Source: an uncultured Clostridia bacterium
GTDB taxonomy: Bacteria; Bacillota; Clostridia; Oscillospirales; Oscillospiraceae
Direction: 5' to 3'
NCBI GenBank assembly: GCA_947365965.1
Contig: CANAZG010000008.1
Coordinates: forward strand, 1 to 57,074
DNA length: 57,074 nt
The translations under genes were made by a program, and so were the position numbers. Shown in pieces: positions 1 through 8,639 of this stretch; the stretch's first letter is position 1, and each line of letters starts with the position of its first letter. The notes under the pieces are model-generated. The model saw nothing but the letters and a program-made list of their open reading frames with translations, made no database searches and was not told the DNA's origin.

Positions 1-2
1 GC

Positions 3-728
3 GGCAAATTTTATGTGGTGGGCAGCGGCCGCCAGCCGCTCCAGAAGGACAAAACCGCCACGGAGGATTACTACCTCCTGACTCTCGCCGCCATCGCCAG
101 AGAGCTGGCCCACCGGGGCGCGGACCCCACCGCCGCCGTACATCTGGCGGCGGGCCTGCCCCTCACCAGCTTCGGGCGGGACAAGAAGAAATTCCGGGAG
201 TATCTGCTCCGGGACAGCCAGCCGGTATCCTTCCGCTATGAGGGCATCGGCTATACCGTCACCATTGCGGAAGTGTCCCTGTTCCCCCAAGGCTATGCCG
301 CTGTGCTGACCCAGCAGGAGCTACTGGACGAACCCTCCGTCATCGTGGCGGACATCGGGGGCTGGACAGTGGACCTGATGCGGCTGGACAACCGTATCCC
401 CAACGCCGCCACCTGCCGGAGCCTGGAGCTGGGCATGATCCGCTGTCTGGACGAGATCGCGGAGCAGGTGCGCCGTTCCCTGGGGCTGTCCATGACGGCG
501 GCGCAGATTGAGAGCTGTCTCCGGGGTGAGTCCGGCAGCACAGGCGAACAGGTTAGGGAGATCATCCACCGGGAGGCCGGAGCCTACGTCCGCCGCCTGC
601 TGTCCGCCATCACGGAGAGCGGGCTGGATGCCCGCGCCATGCCCGCCGTCTTCCTGGGCGGCGGGGCTGCGCTCCTGAAACGCCACGTTTCGGCCACAGA
701 CGGCCTTTGCCGCCCTCTTATCCTGGAT
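3..728 (+). pseudogene. ParM/StbA-like actin segregation ATPase, truncated at both ends here
   Basis: The reading frame is open from base 3, so the true start lies left of the window. The product resembles plasmid- and ICE-borne actin-like segregation proteins (ParM/StbA family), which polymerise to push DNA copies apart. Visible hallmarks are the early VGSGRQPLQKDKTATEDYYL stretch, the phosphate-2 type motif VIVADIGGWTVDLMRL and the late VFLGGGAALLKRHV motif. Family similarity stops around LCRPLILD near base 728. Beyond that point the frame runs on to 1211 through sequence that is antisense to a lipoprotein gene and has no actin character. The C-terminus has therefore been lost at a recombination junction and the protein is probably non-functional. 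It is the left-hand relic of a conjugative or plasmid-like element. Confidence 0.7.
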
Positions 729-1157
729 CGTACTGTTATCATCTGTTCCGTCAGGCCACGGGGATATTCCCCAAACAGATTCAATGATACACTCGGCAGC
801 AAACATTTCTTCAACAAGTTCTTTGCTGGTTCCCTCTACCTCGTCCCGGAACAAAACAGAATAATAATTATCAGACCAATACCATTCTTTGCTCTCGTTC
901 TTTCTGTAAAAAACAAAAAAGGTTTCGCTTGGAAAATGTTCGGATTTAGCTGTCAGCTTCCAGTGATATGTAGGTATAAGTACAGGGATAGGCCCGGTTT
1001 CATTTGTTATGCGTTCAGCATCAGTAATTGTAAACTCCCCGCTGTACCAGCTGGAAAGATACTGTTGGGCTTTCCCCTCTATTCCTCCGGCGCAACTGCA
1101 CAGCGGCAGCACCAGCGCCCCGACCAGGGCGGCGGCAAGGGCATACTTTCGTTTCAT
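728..1157 (-). pseudogene. Lipoprotein gene, 3' end lost at junction
   Basis: The start is the ATG at 1157 (MKRKYALAAALVG). It gives a clear lipoprotein signal peptide with lipobox LCSC around residue 22. About 140 plausible residues follow (KAQQYLSSWYSGEFTITDAE and onward). At about base 728 the frame runs into the reverse complement of the ParM-like gene and stops making sense, so the C-terminus is missing. The mature domain is not one I recognise. GC content here is clearly lower than in the ParM fragment, which marks it as foreign cargo. It is a truncated secreted lipoprotein of unknown role. Confidence 0.55.
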
Positions 1158-1327
1158 GGCATTGTGCCTCCAATCTGCAAAAGAGCTGTCTGTTTCTGGA
1201 CAAAAGTATAGCACAGAACAAAGCTGTTTGCATAGTAGGCACAGATTTTTTGCTTTGTATTTCCGATTGACTGTGATAAAATGGATATAAACATGATTAT
1301 GACCAAGCGACAATGTGGAGGGGTAGT

Positions 1328-1780
1328 ATGTGGAAAGATAAGCTAAAAAAAGTGCAAGAAATAAGCAATGGATACTCGCTTGCTTGTGTAAATCCCGGAG
1401 TTTCAAATGACATTATCAATATTTGGTCTACCCATGTTCAAAGTTCATTCGGAATTAAGCCACCCCAAGAATTTATGAATATCTTGCTTTGTGCGAATGG
1501 TTTTGAGTGGAACGGATACATTTTGTATGGGGTTGACCAAGACTTTTTTGATAGTCCGGCATATACGGTGTCTGGATTGATAGAGCAAAACGAAATATGG
1601 CATGAGGTTGAGAGTCAAAGGGCCTATCTCTTTTTGGGAGAAAGCAACATAAGTTGGTATGTCTATGAAATAGCATCGGGCCGATATATGGAGTTGGATA
1701 ATCCATCTGGTAGAGAAATGGTTGTTTTTAATTCTTGTGCAGAAATGTTAGATAAACTTTTGGATGATTGCTTATCTTAA
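1328..1780 (+). CDS. SMI1/KNR4 (SUKH) superfamily, YrhA-like protein
   Basis: A 150-residue protein. I start it at ATG 1328 (MWKDKLKKVQEISNGYSL) because the GGAGGGG ribosome site at 1316-1322 overlaps the alternative ATG at 1313. The pattern of PPQEFMNILLCANGFEWNGY followed by a tyrosine- and aspartate-rich region (LYGVDQDFF, FLGESNISWYVYEI, YMELDNPSGREMVVFNS) is typical of SUKH-fold proteins such as YrhA. SUKH proteins often serve as immunity proteins for polymorphic or contact-dependent toxins, but many stand alone. No toxin partner is visible on either side, so the immunity role is only a family-level suggestion. It lies in the low-GC cargo block between two truncated conjugative genes and stands alone on the + strand. 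Confidence 0.65.
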   Translation: MWKDKLKKVQEISNGYSLACVNPGVSNDIINIWSTHVQSSFGIKPPQEFMNILLCANGFEWNGYILYGVDQDFFDSPAYTVSGLIEQNEIWHEVESQRAYLFLGESNISWYVYEIASGRYMELDNPSGREMVVFNSCAEMLDKLLDDCLS

Positions 1781-1849
1781 ACAACGGCGCAGTAACGCCC
1801 AGCAAGGCCAGGGGCAGGATAGTCCCCCCGGCCTCGCTCCGCAAGCCCG

Positions 1850-2542
1850 TTACCCTTGCGCCGCACCTGCGCCGCCCTCGGCAGACTTGTCTGTGAGCAT
1901 TGTTTTGATATTGCCGCCCGCGACTTCTTCTTCGCTCAGGCCATTCAGGTAATTTTGCATTTCTTCCCTGAATGTCAGCAACGCTTTATCTCTCTCTGCC
2001 ACCGTTACCAGCTTCGGATTGATGATGGAGTAAGCGACGTTTGCCTCAACGAAGCAGTTGAAATCATATACCGTTTCTCCATACTCGTCCAAGTAGTTGC
2101 AAGGTCTGCTCTGTTTCGACATTGGTACAAAGAGGGTAAATTCCTCTCCCATATGCTCACAGAATAATTCGTGGGCCGAAAAGGTCATTGTGGTTGCGAA
2201 AAAGTCATAGTTTTCGTCGTTGGGAGAGATGCTACCGCTTACATCGGCTACTGCGGCAAGAAGCTCCGTCAATTCATCAAGGGTCGGGGCGAGTGCCATG
2301 TTAAAATCGGCTACGCTCTGCTGCCCGTAACCCTCGGTCTTGTATGCGATCAGTTTCACATACGCCGCAGAGGTGTTCGTGGGAATGACCCCACTTGTTG
2401 GTGTTGCCGTCTGCTTACTGGCGAGTTCGTCGCCTTGTGCCGGAATATTGGCGTTTTCCGGCAGGGATGTTTGCTTGGCGCACCCTGTAAACACGCTGAC
2501 GGCCAGCAGGGTGGCAAGGCTGATGGATAAAAATTTCTTCAT
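1850..2542 (-). CDS. Putative lipoprotein of unknown function
   Basis: A 230-residue protein beginning MKKFLSISLATLLAVSVFTG with lipobox FTGC at about residues 18-21. It is predicted to be lipid-anchored on the outer face of the membrane. The start has a good AAAGGAG site just upstream on the minus strand. Residues 22-55 form a low-complexity, threonine- and proline-rich linker. The rest is an acidic globular domain that I do not recognise (FFATTMTFSAHELFCEHMGE is a distinctive stretch). It lies about 150 bp beyond the end of the sensor kinase gene on the same strand. It could be the output gene of that two-component system, but that is position-based inference only. Confidence 0.6.
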   Translation of the reverse strand: MKKFLSISLATLLAVSVFTGCAKQTSLPENANIPAQGDELASKQTATPTSGVIPTNTSAAYVKLIAYKTEGYGQQSVADFNMALAPTLDELTELLAAVADVSGSISPNDENYDFFATTMTFSAHELFCEHMGEEFTLFVPMSKQSRPCNYLDEYGETVYDFNCFVEANVAYSIINPKLVTVAERDKALLTFREEMQNYLNGLSEEEVAGGNIKTMLTDKSAEGGAGAAQG

Positions 2543-2690
2543 AGCAGAAGCTCCTTTCTGTTGCCCTTTCCGGGCACAGCTATATCATACCGGCCCAGCT
2601 TGAATTGAGTTTGTATTGAATATGTTTTTTATGTGGAGATGGAAAAGGACGGCAAGCCTTTCGCTCACCGCCCTTTGAGGTCTGATATTT

Positions 2691-4094
2691 CTAAAATTGT
2701 ACTGACGCCATTACGCCCTGCGCTGTGTTTTCGATTTTGATTGCCGCTCCATGCAAATCAAGGATTGTCTTGACAATATATAAGCCCAAGCCTGTGCCGC
2801 CCGTCTGTCGGTTTCTTGACTGCTCTACGCGGTAAAACGCTTCAAACAGTTTGGAAATATCTCCGTCAGGGATATATACGCCTGTATTCTCAATCGTCAA
2901 ATGTGCTTTTTCAGCGGCCTGCCATACTTTAACCGTTATGCGTTCCCCCGCTGGGGAGTATGCGGCGGCGTTTCCCAAAAGGTTGTCCACCGCCTTTTGA
3001 AGAAGCTGCAAATCGCCTGAAATATAGACTTCCAGGGATATGTCTTTTTCAACCGTCAATTCCCTTTGCATAAACAAATCTTCATTTGCCGTCAGACGGT
3101 TTTGGATTAATTCATCCAAATGAATGTGCGAGGGATTGAACGCATATCCCGGTGTATCCAGTCGTGATATTGTCAACAGCTCTTGCACCATCTTCTCCAA
3201 GTTATTCGTAACTTCCAGAGATTGTGCAAGATAGGTTTCCCTGTCCTTATAGCGTCCCACCTGATAAAGCATACCTTGAAGCTGCCCTTTGATAATGGTG
3301 ATTGGCGTTTTTAATTCGTGGGAAGCAGCAGAAAAAAATTCTACCCGCTGATGTTCAAGCTGCCGCTCCATATCAATATCTGCTTGCAGCTTTTGGTTTG
3401 CTTCCCGCAATTCAGAAAGAGCTATTTCCAATTTACGGGAGAGTGTATTCAGACTGTCAGATAATATGCCTATTTCATCAGTACGTCCCGAAGAACAAAA
3501 ACCGCTGAAATCCATATCTGCCATTTGCTTTGAAAGTTTACTTACTTTTTTAATGGGCGCGGTCATATACCACGAATAGAAAAAAGCTGAAACGATAGAA
3601 CCCAACAATACGACAAGGCAAAGCACTGGAAGCGTTCTTTGTATAGTTTCCTCCGTCTGTGTATGTTTTGCGTCATTTCTTGTCAACAATAGTGTATAGA
3701 GCAAATCGCTGTCAGAAAATGAAGTGGTGTAAGTCTTGCTTTTTTCAACTTTGTTAAAATCTGTAATCTGCCCACCGACAAGCTGGTTAATATCATGTAA
3801 ACTTACTTCCTGTCCGTCAGACTGAAAAAAGTGCAGTTCAAATTCATTTTCAAATAGTTCGCCCATCAATTCAGACATACCTTCAAGCCAAATATAAGCA
3901 TCTTCTTTTTCAACTCTTGATAAGTCATCCGGCAAAAAGCTAAGTTCTATCTCGGCATCCTCTATGTCGTATTGATAGTTTTTGGGGGCTGCCTGCAAAA
4001 TGAAACTATATGTTGTAAAACAGCACACCGCTATCAATAACAATGTCAGCAAAAAGACTTTAACAGATAATCGGCTTTTAATTTTCCTTATCAA
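2691..4094 (-). CDS. Membrane sensor histidine kinase
   Basis: A 467-residue HPK with a first membrane segment at about residues 12-34, an extracellular sensor region of about 120 residues, and a second membrane segment at about 154-176. A HAMP-like region (APIKKVSKLSKQMADMDF) follows, then the dimerisation/phosphoacceptor motif SHELKTP with His259. The ATPase domain shows the N box LLGNAAAYS, the G1 box as ENTGVYIP, the F box FEAFYRVEQSRN and the G2 box GGTGLGLYIV. The start is a TTG at 4094 that overlaps the 3' end of the response regulator coding sequence by about 17 bases, which is normal translational coupling. All catalytic boxes are intact, but the partner regulator has lost its receiver domain, so the kinase is probably an orphan. 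The ligand is unknown. Confidence 0.85.
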   Translation of the reverse strand: MIRKIKSRLSVKVFLLTLLLIAVCCFTTYSFILQAAPKNYQYDIEDAEIELSFLPDDLSRVEKEDAYIWLEGMSELMGELFENEFELHFFQSDGQEVSLHDINQLVGGQITDFNKVEKSKTYTTSFSDSDLLYTLLLTRNDAKHTQTEETIQRTLPVLCLVVLLGSIVSAFFYSWYMTAPIKKVSKLSKQMADMDFSGFCSSGRTDEIGILSDSLNTLSRKLEIALSELREANQKLQADIDMERQLEHQRVEFFSAASHELKTPITIIKGQLQGMLYQVGRYKDRETYLAQSLEVTNNLEKMVQELLTISRLDTPGYAFNPSHIHLDELIQNRLTANEDLFMQRELTVEKDISLEVYISGDLQLLQKAVDNLLGNAAAYSPAGERITVKVWQAAEKAHLTIENTGVYIPDGDISKLFEAFYRVEQSRNRQTGGTGLGLYIVKTILDLHGAAIKIENTAQGVMASVQF

Positions 4095-4310
4095 TTCTAT
4101 ATCCCACCCCTCTAATTGTTTCTATGTGGTCAGCAGTACCGAGCTTTTTCCGCAGATTTTTGATATGCGTGTCAATAATCCGTTCTTCTCCGAAAAACTC
4201 ATATTTCCAAAGTGTTTGCAAAAGGTTTTGCCGCGTCAAAATCCTGCCTTGGTGCGTTATCAGCTCCCGCAGAATTTCAAACTCACGGGGCGTAAGGTCG
4301 ATGCTTTCTT
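4078..4310 (-). pseudogene. OmpR-family response regulator, C-terminal winged-helix remnant
   Basis: About 75 residues in frame, beginning ESIDLTPREFEILRELITHQ and ending IETIRGVGYRIDKEN. They are the DNA-binding winged helix of an OmpR/PhoB regulator. The receiver domain with its phosphorylatable aspartate is absent. At about base 4310 the frame meets an FtsK-type ATPase gene in a different frame. The fragment sits directly upstream of, and overlaps, the sensor kinase start, so kinase and regulator were originally one operon. A deletion or insertion has joined the regulator's 3' half to the coupling-protein fragment. Without a start codon or ribosome site of its own it is probably not translated. 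Confidence 0.75.
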
Positions 4311-5039
4311 GGCCTTGTCGATCTTCTCCTTCTGCTCCTTGCTCTGCCCGGTCTTGTCCAGCATCATGGCGATCTCGTCACAAGCAAACGCCCAGCGGTG
4401 GAGCTTTGTTTCGGTGAACATGGCGTTGTACTCGTCAATGTTGGAGCAGTTGGAATCCCGCAAAAGCGTCTTGCGGCGGTCCAGCTCATTCTCCCATTCA
4501 GCCAGGGTTTCCAGCGTTGTGTCCATATCATAGCTCATATAGCAGTTCTCCCGGAACCACGACTTGAAGTCCACGCCGCCTTTGAAGTCAGCGATATACA
4601 CCTTTGCACCCTTATCAATGGCCTGCCGGAGCAGCACCTTGAGCAGTACTGTCTTGCCTGAACCTGTTACGCCGCCCAGGAGAATATGGGCATTGGTTCT
4701 CAGGTCCACGGTCACAGGACCGAGCTGACTTTCTCCCAGCATCAGGACAAAGTTCTCCAGAGAAACATTGCGGTCATACCACACGATACGCTCAGGCCAT
4801 TTTGTCGCAGGCGGGGCGAGAGACAGTGTAACAGTTTGATTGTCCTCTCCATAGCTGATGGCATTTACGCTGCAGTACAGAAAATGACCACCACCATATC
4901 TTTTGATGGAAAAGATGTCTCCGGAGCTTACCGAATGGAACGAGTCGTGGGTACGGCAACTGGTAGATACTGTCAATGTGCTGTCGGAGGATGCGATCAT
5001 AGTGTACCTGCGGGACGGAATGGAAATCCGGCAAAGCAT
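4310..5039 (-). pseudogene. FtsK/SpoIIIE-type conjugal coupling ATPase (TcpA-like), 3' truncated
   Basis: The frame runs from about 5039 and shows the P-loop GGVTGSGKT, the downstream AKVYIADFKGGVDF strand and the Walker B region WAFACDEIAMMLDKTG. These are hallmarks of the FtsK/TcpA ATPases that pump DNA in Tn916-like and ICE conjugation. Similarity ends just after KEQKEKIDK at about 4310, before the expected sensor/arginine region, where it abuts the response-regulator remnant. At least the C-terminal third is therefore missing. The first 60-80 residues upstream of the ATPase core look atypical and may not be native either. It is the right-hand relic of the conjugative element whose left relic is the ParM-like gene at the window start. 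Confidence 0.75.
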
Positions 5040-5085
5040 AAAGAAGTAAAGATTTTTATATGTCTATCAATGCAATTATACTAAT

Positions 5086-5101
5086 CGGATATTATAATCC
5101 G
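5086..5101. promoter_or_regulatory. Near-palindrome, candidate operator of the XRE gene
   Basis: CGGATATTATAATCCG is a near-perfect inverted repeat that contains a TATAAT-like hexamer at 5093-5098. It lies about 50 bp upstream of the XRE regulator start. Its placement over a -10 element suits autoregulation. A second TATAAT lies at 5115-5120. No good -35 was found, so promoter assignment is weak. Confidence 0.35.
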
Positions 5102-5152
5102 GATAAACTGCACTTATAATACAAGCGCCATGGCACAGGGGGATGCTTGTAT

Positions 5153-5512
5153 ATGGTGGATCAGAAGACGATCGGAACACAAATCAAACGGATGCGGAAA
5201 GCAAGAGGGATGACCCAAGAGCAGCTTGCGGAAAAGGCAGGCGTCGGTGTCACCCATATCAGCCATATTGAGACAGGCCGCTCCGTCCCCAACCTGGAGA
5301 TGATCATCCGCTTTATCAATACGTTCGGCTGCTCTGCCGATGAACTGTTGTGTGTAGAGATCACGAAAGATGTTGCCCTTCGCAGCAACTGGCTCACGGA
5401 GCTGGTGGAGGATTGCAGTGATCTCGAAATCAAAATGATCGCCGATATGGTGGTATCACTGAAAGGATCTATGCGGCGGCTTGAAGCCGAAAAGCCGGAC
5501 GAGAAAAAATAA
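5153..5512 (+). CDS. XRE-family helix-turn-helix regulator
   Basis: A 119-residue protein with a classic HTH_3 domain at about residues 5-60 (IGTQIKRMRKARGMTQEQLA, then AGVGVTHISHIETGRSVPNL). It has an acidic C-terminal tail that may mediate dimerisation. I chose ATG 5153 over the TTG at 5147 because it sits about 10 bases after a CAGGGGG ribosome site. Such regulators commonly control ICE or prophage modules. Here the neighbours are element relics on the left and an accessory gene run on the right. A near-palindrome just upstream is a candidate operator. Confidence 0.85.
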   Translation: MVDQKTIGTQIKRMRKARGMTQEQLAEKAGVGVTHISHIETGRSVPNLEMIIRFINTFGCSADELLCVEITKDVALRSNWLTELVEDCSDLEIKMIADMVVSLKGSMRRLEAEKPDEKK

Positions 5513-5604
5513 ACTCAGGGTATGAAAAAGCGCGGCAGATCAGCTCTGCCGTGTTTTTCTATGCCCTGACAGATCAAGGCGCAAGCCGGAAAGGAGGAGA
5601 ACCC

Positions 5605-6070
5605 GTGAACGTCAGAAAACTGATTGATTACACCGCTATGTTCGCATCGCTGGATGAATTGATGGTTGTGGATCTACCGCAGATAAAGCTGTACTATAAG
5701 ATAGGCAGATTGGTCAGCAGCAGACCCGAAAAGGGTGCTGCCGCTGCCGCAGCAAAATATCTGCAAACCGCCAACCCGGATGCCACGGGTTTTTCCCCTC
5801 GGAATCTGCGCCGGATGCGGGAGTTTTACCGGATGCATTCGGATACATCTAGCGATGGAACCGAGCTAGACACAGAACGTGGTCATTCTGGAGGCAAAGC
5901 TGATGCTACCGGAGAAAGCGTGGTATCTGCGGGCTGTCCGGCAATTCGGCTGGTCGAAGGCCGAACTGCTGCGGCAGATCGAGGCGGAAGTTCATCTGAC
6001 TCTCGACTTGCCGGACGAGGTGTGGTGTGCTATACTGAGGAAAACACTGCCAGGGAGGACTCCAGCCATG
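5605..6070 (+). pseudogene. DUF1016 (YhcG-like) N-terminal-domain gene with frameshifts
   Basis: GTG 5605 follows a strong AAGGAGG site (5591-5597) and starts MNVRKLIDYTAMFASLDELM. The frame reads the DUF1016_N signature GFSPRNLRRMREFY, then leaves the family around base 5865. The continuation, QNVVILEAKLMLPEKAWYLR and FGWSKAELLRQI, is found in the next frame. Around base 6027 the family-like C-terminal text VCYTEENT reappears in the original frame, so there appear to be two compensating indels. DUF1016 proteins are linked to PD-(D/E)XK nucleases and defence islands. The shifted frame also runs without a stop into the next gene, whose own start is at 6068. I regard it as a pseudogene unless the frameshifts are sequencing errors. 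Confidence 0.6.
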
Positions 6071-6742
6071 CCCAAACCGAAGATCACCAGCGCCATGGAA
6101 CTGGAAACTCTGGTGCAGCAGATAGGATTTCTGCCATTCTTTCCCTGTTCCATCCCCAATTTCTCCATCGAGGAGTTTACCCCCAGCCGCTACTGGTTCG
6201 TGGAGGGAGTGGATGGGCCATGGGAGTGGCGGATGGAACTGGCCCGCCGGAGCGTGGTGGCCTACGGCAAGCTGTTTTCCAAGAAGGCGGGGCTGGTCAG
6301 CCGAGAATGGTATCCCGATTTGGCCAACTACCGCCGCAACGGGTACGATTTCGATGCCCGCTACGAGGAGGGGCTGGCTAGCCAGCGGGAGAAACAGATC
6401 GTGGATGTGCTACTCCGAGAAGGACCAACACTGTCCAAGGACTTGAAAAAGCTGGCTGGATTCGGCAGCGATGGACTGAAGGGCTTCGACAGTGTGATCA
6501 CCAGCCTGCAAATGCAGACCTACATCACCGTTCACAGCTTCGAGTATGCCCGCGACAAGTACGGCAAGCCCTACGGTTGGGGCATCGCCAGGTATGCGGT
6601 GACAGAGGATGTGCTGGGAGCGGATGTGACCCAGGGAGCCTACCACCGCGCCCCGGAGGAATCCAGGGCGAGGATCATTTACCACCTGGGGCAGCTGTGT
6701 CCAGAGGCATTTGACGACGATCTGGCAAAATTCATTCGATGA
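6068..6742 (+). CDS. AlkZ-related (winged-helix) protein
   Basis: A 224-residue protein starting at ATG 6068 (MPKPKITSAMELETLVQQIG) with a GGGAGGAC ribosome site about 7 bases upstream. The aromatic N-terminal text FLPFFPCSIPNFSIEEFTP and the later YARDKYGKPYGWGIARYAV stretch match proteins named AlkZ-related. These are distant relatives of the AlkZ/YcaQ winged-helix DNA glycosylases that unhook interstrand crosslinks. It is shorter than true AlkZ, and I could not confirm the catalytic QxQ/QxD-type motif, so glycosylase activity is unproven. It lies in a run of small accessory genes all on the + strand. The alcohol dehydrogenase gene follows with a 12-bp gap. Confidence 0.5.
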   Translation: MPKPKITSAMELETLVQQIGFLPFFPCSIPNFSIEEFTPSRYWFVEGVDGPWEWRMELARRSVVAYGKLFSKKAGLVSREWYPDLANYRRNGYDFDARYEEGLASQREKQIVDVLLREGPTLSKDLKKLAGFGSDGLKGFDSVITSLQMQTYITVHSFEYARDKYGKPYGWGIARYAVTEDVLGADVTQGAYHRAPEESRARIIYHLGQLCPEAFDDDLAKFIR

Positions 6743-6753
6743 GGTGCAAAACA

Positions 6754-7794
6754 ATGCTGGCTTATACTTACGTTGAGAACGGGAAATTCGAGCTTCTGGA
6801 GAAGCCAAAGCCGGTTCTGCTGGATGACCGGGACGCTATTGTCCGGGTGACGCTGGCGAGCATCTGCACCAGCGATCTCCACATCAAGCACGGCAGCGTT
6901 CCCCGTGCTGTACCGGGCATCACGGTGGGGCATGAAATGGTGGGCGTGGTGGAAAGTGTTGGCAGCACTGTGACCAGCGTCCGGCCCGGCGACCGGGTGA
7001 CGGTGAATGTAGAGACATTCTGCGGGGAGTGCTTTTTCTGCAAACACGGATGGGTTAACAACTGCACCGATCCCAACGGCGGTTGGGCGTTGGGCTGCCG
7101 CATTAACGGCGGACAGGCGGAATACGTTCGGGTCCCCTACGCTGACCAGGGACTGAACCGGATCCCTGATACGGTAACAGACCGGCAGGCGCTGTTTGCA
7201 GGGGATATTCTGGCAACGGGCTACTGGGCAGCGGATATTTCTGAGATCAAGGCCAGGGACACGGTGCTGATCATCGGCGCGGGACCCACGGGCATCTGCA
7301 CACTGCAATGCGTCCTGCTGAAGCAGCCAAAACAGGTCATCGTCTGTGAGAAAGATCCTCAGCGCTTGGCATTTGTCCGGGAACACTATCCCGCAGTCCT
7401 GACCGTGGATCCAGAGAATGTGCAGGAATTTGTCCTGACCCACAGCGATCATGGCGGTGCGGACGTCGTGCTGGAGGTTGCCGGAAGCCTGGAGGCCTTC
7501 CGCATGGCGTGGCAATGCGCCCGCCCGAACGCCATCGTAACCATCGTGGCGCTGTATGACAGTCCCCAGGCGCTGCCTCTGCCGGAGATGTACGGCAAGA
7601 ATCTGACCTTCAAGACCGGCGGCGTGGACGGCTGCAAATGTGCCGAGACGCTGGCGCTGATCGAGCAGGGGAAGATCGACACCACGCCGTTGATCACCCA
7701 TACCTTCCCTCTCAAGGACATCGCGGCGGCGTATGAACTCTTCGAGAGCCGGAGGAATGGCGTAATCAAGACTGCGATCCAGATGGAGGGTTGA
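6754..7794 (+). CDS. Zinc-dependent medium-chain alcohol dehydrogenase
   Basis: A 346-residue MDR-family NAD(P)-dependent oxidoreductase. The start is ATG 6754 because TGAGGTG just before it serves as the ribosome site and overlaps the alternative ATG 6739. The catalytic zinc ligands appear in ICTSDLH and GHEMVG. The structural zinc lobe is CGECFFCKHGWVNNC with all four cysteines. The Rossmann fold carries VLIIGAGPTGICTL. This is the general form of sorbitol, threonine or alcohol dehydrogenases, and the substrate cannot be read from sequence. It is intact, although the genes on both sides (DUF1016, deformylase, second kptA) are decaying. Confidence 0.85.
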   Translation: MLAYTYVENGKFELLEKPKPVLLDDRDAIVRVTLASICTSDLHIKHGSVPRAVPGITVGHEMVGVVESVGSTVTSVRPGDRVTVNVETFCGECFFCKHGWVNNCTDPNGGWALGCRINGGQAEYVRVPYADQGLNRIPDTVTDRQALFAGDILATGYWAADISEIKARDTVLIIGAGPTGICTLQCVLLKQPKQVIVCEKDPQRLAFVREHYPAVLTVDPENVQEFVLTHSDHGGADVVLEVAGSLEAFRMAWQCARPNAIVTIVALYDSPQALPLPEMYGKNLTFKTGGVDGCKCAETLALIEQGKIDTTPLITHTFPLKDIAAAYELFESRRNGVIKTAIQMEG

Positions 7795-7796
7795 CG

Positions 7797-7898
7797 ATGG
7801 TTCGGGAAACCATGAAAGATACCATAGTCCTTTTTACCAGTTGGATGGTGCAGATTATCCAACATGAGATGAATCACCGCGAAAGTGTGCTGATATAG
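7797..7898 (+). pseudogene. Peptide deformylase with large internal deletion
   Basis: A 33-codon frame starting ATG 7797, six bases after a GGAGGG site inside the dehydrogenase 3' end. Its first dozen residues (MVRETMKDTIVL) match the typical deformylase N-terminus. The rest (WMVQIIQHEMNHRESVLI) matches the deformylase C-terminal motif with the metal-binding HExxH seen as HEMNH. About 100 residues between them, including the GxGxAAxQ and EGCLS motifs, are missing. The peptide cannot be an active enzyme. The in-frame join suggests one clean deletion. It lies between the dehydrogenase and kptA. Confidence 0.6.
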
Positions 7899-7913
7899 AG
7901 CGGAGGCAAAACA

Positions 7914-8468
7914 ATGCAGAGTACAAAAGACATAAAGCTGGGTCGATTTCTCAGTCTGGTGTTGCGCCATGATCCAAGCGCGGCGGGAATCTCCCTGGAC
8001 GAGCATGGCTGGGCGGGTGTGGATGAGTTGCTGAATGGGGTGCGCAGCACCGGGCGGCAGATCGACAGGAAGACGCTGGAACGTATCGTCCGGGAGAACA
8101 ACAAGCAACGGTACTCATTCAATGAAGATCATACCAAGATCCGTGCTAACCAGGGGCACTCGCTCCAGGTGGACGTGGAGTTGCGGGAAACAAAACCGCC
8201 CCGGTATCTCTACCATGGGACAGCGATGCGTTTTCTCCCCACAATTCAGCTGGAGGGCATCAAAAAGATGACCCGGCAGCATGTCCATCTCTCTGAAGTC
8301 TTTCAGGCAGCGGTTGCAGTAGGACGCCGCCACGGCGCTCCGGTGGTACTCAGGATCAATGCTGGAGAGATGGCCGAGAGCGGTGTGCGATTCTACCGCT
8401 CCGAGAACGGCGTGTGGCTGTGTGAGTATGCGCCGCCGGAATATTTTTGCGTGGTAGAGGCCGACTGA
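7914..8468 (+). CDS. kptA: RNA 2'-phosphotransferase, Tpt1/KptA family
   Basis: A 184-residue protein with the full KptA layout. The N-terminal winged-helix lobe contains Arg18-His19 in SLVLRHDP. The core motifs are IRANQGHS (Arg78), YLYHGTA (His101) and RQHVHLS (His123/His125), and the C-terminal signature is YRSENGVWLCEYAPPEYF. The enzyme moves an internal RNA 2'-phosphate onto NAD+, giving ADP-ribose 1''-2''-cyclic phosphate. Fungi use it in tRNA splicing. The bacterial role is unsettled but is thought to involve RNA repair or nucleic-acid ADP-ribosylation. A ribosome site GCGGAGG precedes ATG 7914. It is followed by a decayed paralogue and then a PtuA/PtuB-like pair on the same strand. 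Confidence 0.9.
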   Translation: MQSTKDIKLGRFLSLVLRHDPSAAGISLDEHGWAGVDELLNGVRSTGRQIDRKTLERIVRENNKQRYSFNEDHTKIRANQGHSLQVDVELRETKPPRYLYHGTAMRFLPTIQLEGIKKMTRQHVHLSEVFQAAVAVGRRHGAPVVLRINAGEMAESGVRFYRSENGVWLCEYAPPEYFCVVEAD

Positions 8469-8639
8469 AGTGAGGTAGTGCGAATGGAACTGGGCCTTAC
8501 GATACCATTGCAGCGTCATTTGAAGATCAGGACGATTCCTTGCGGCGAAGAAAAGAGCCGCAACTATTGTTAGGATCTGCACATGATTACGCTGAACGGC
8601 AGGGCGAGTTTGCTGGTGGTCCACAGTTCCGGCCGGTAT

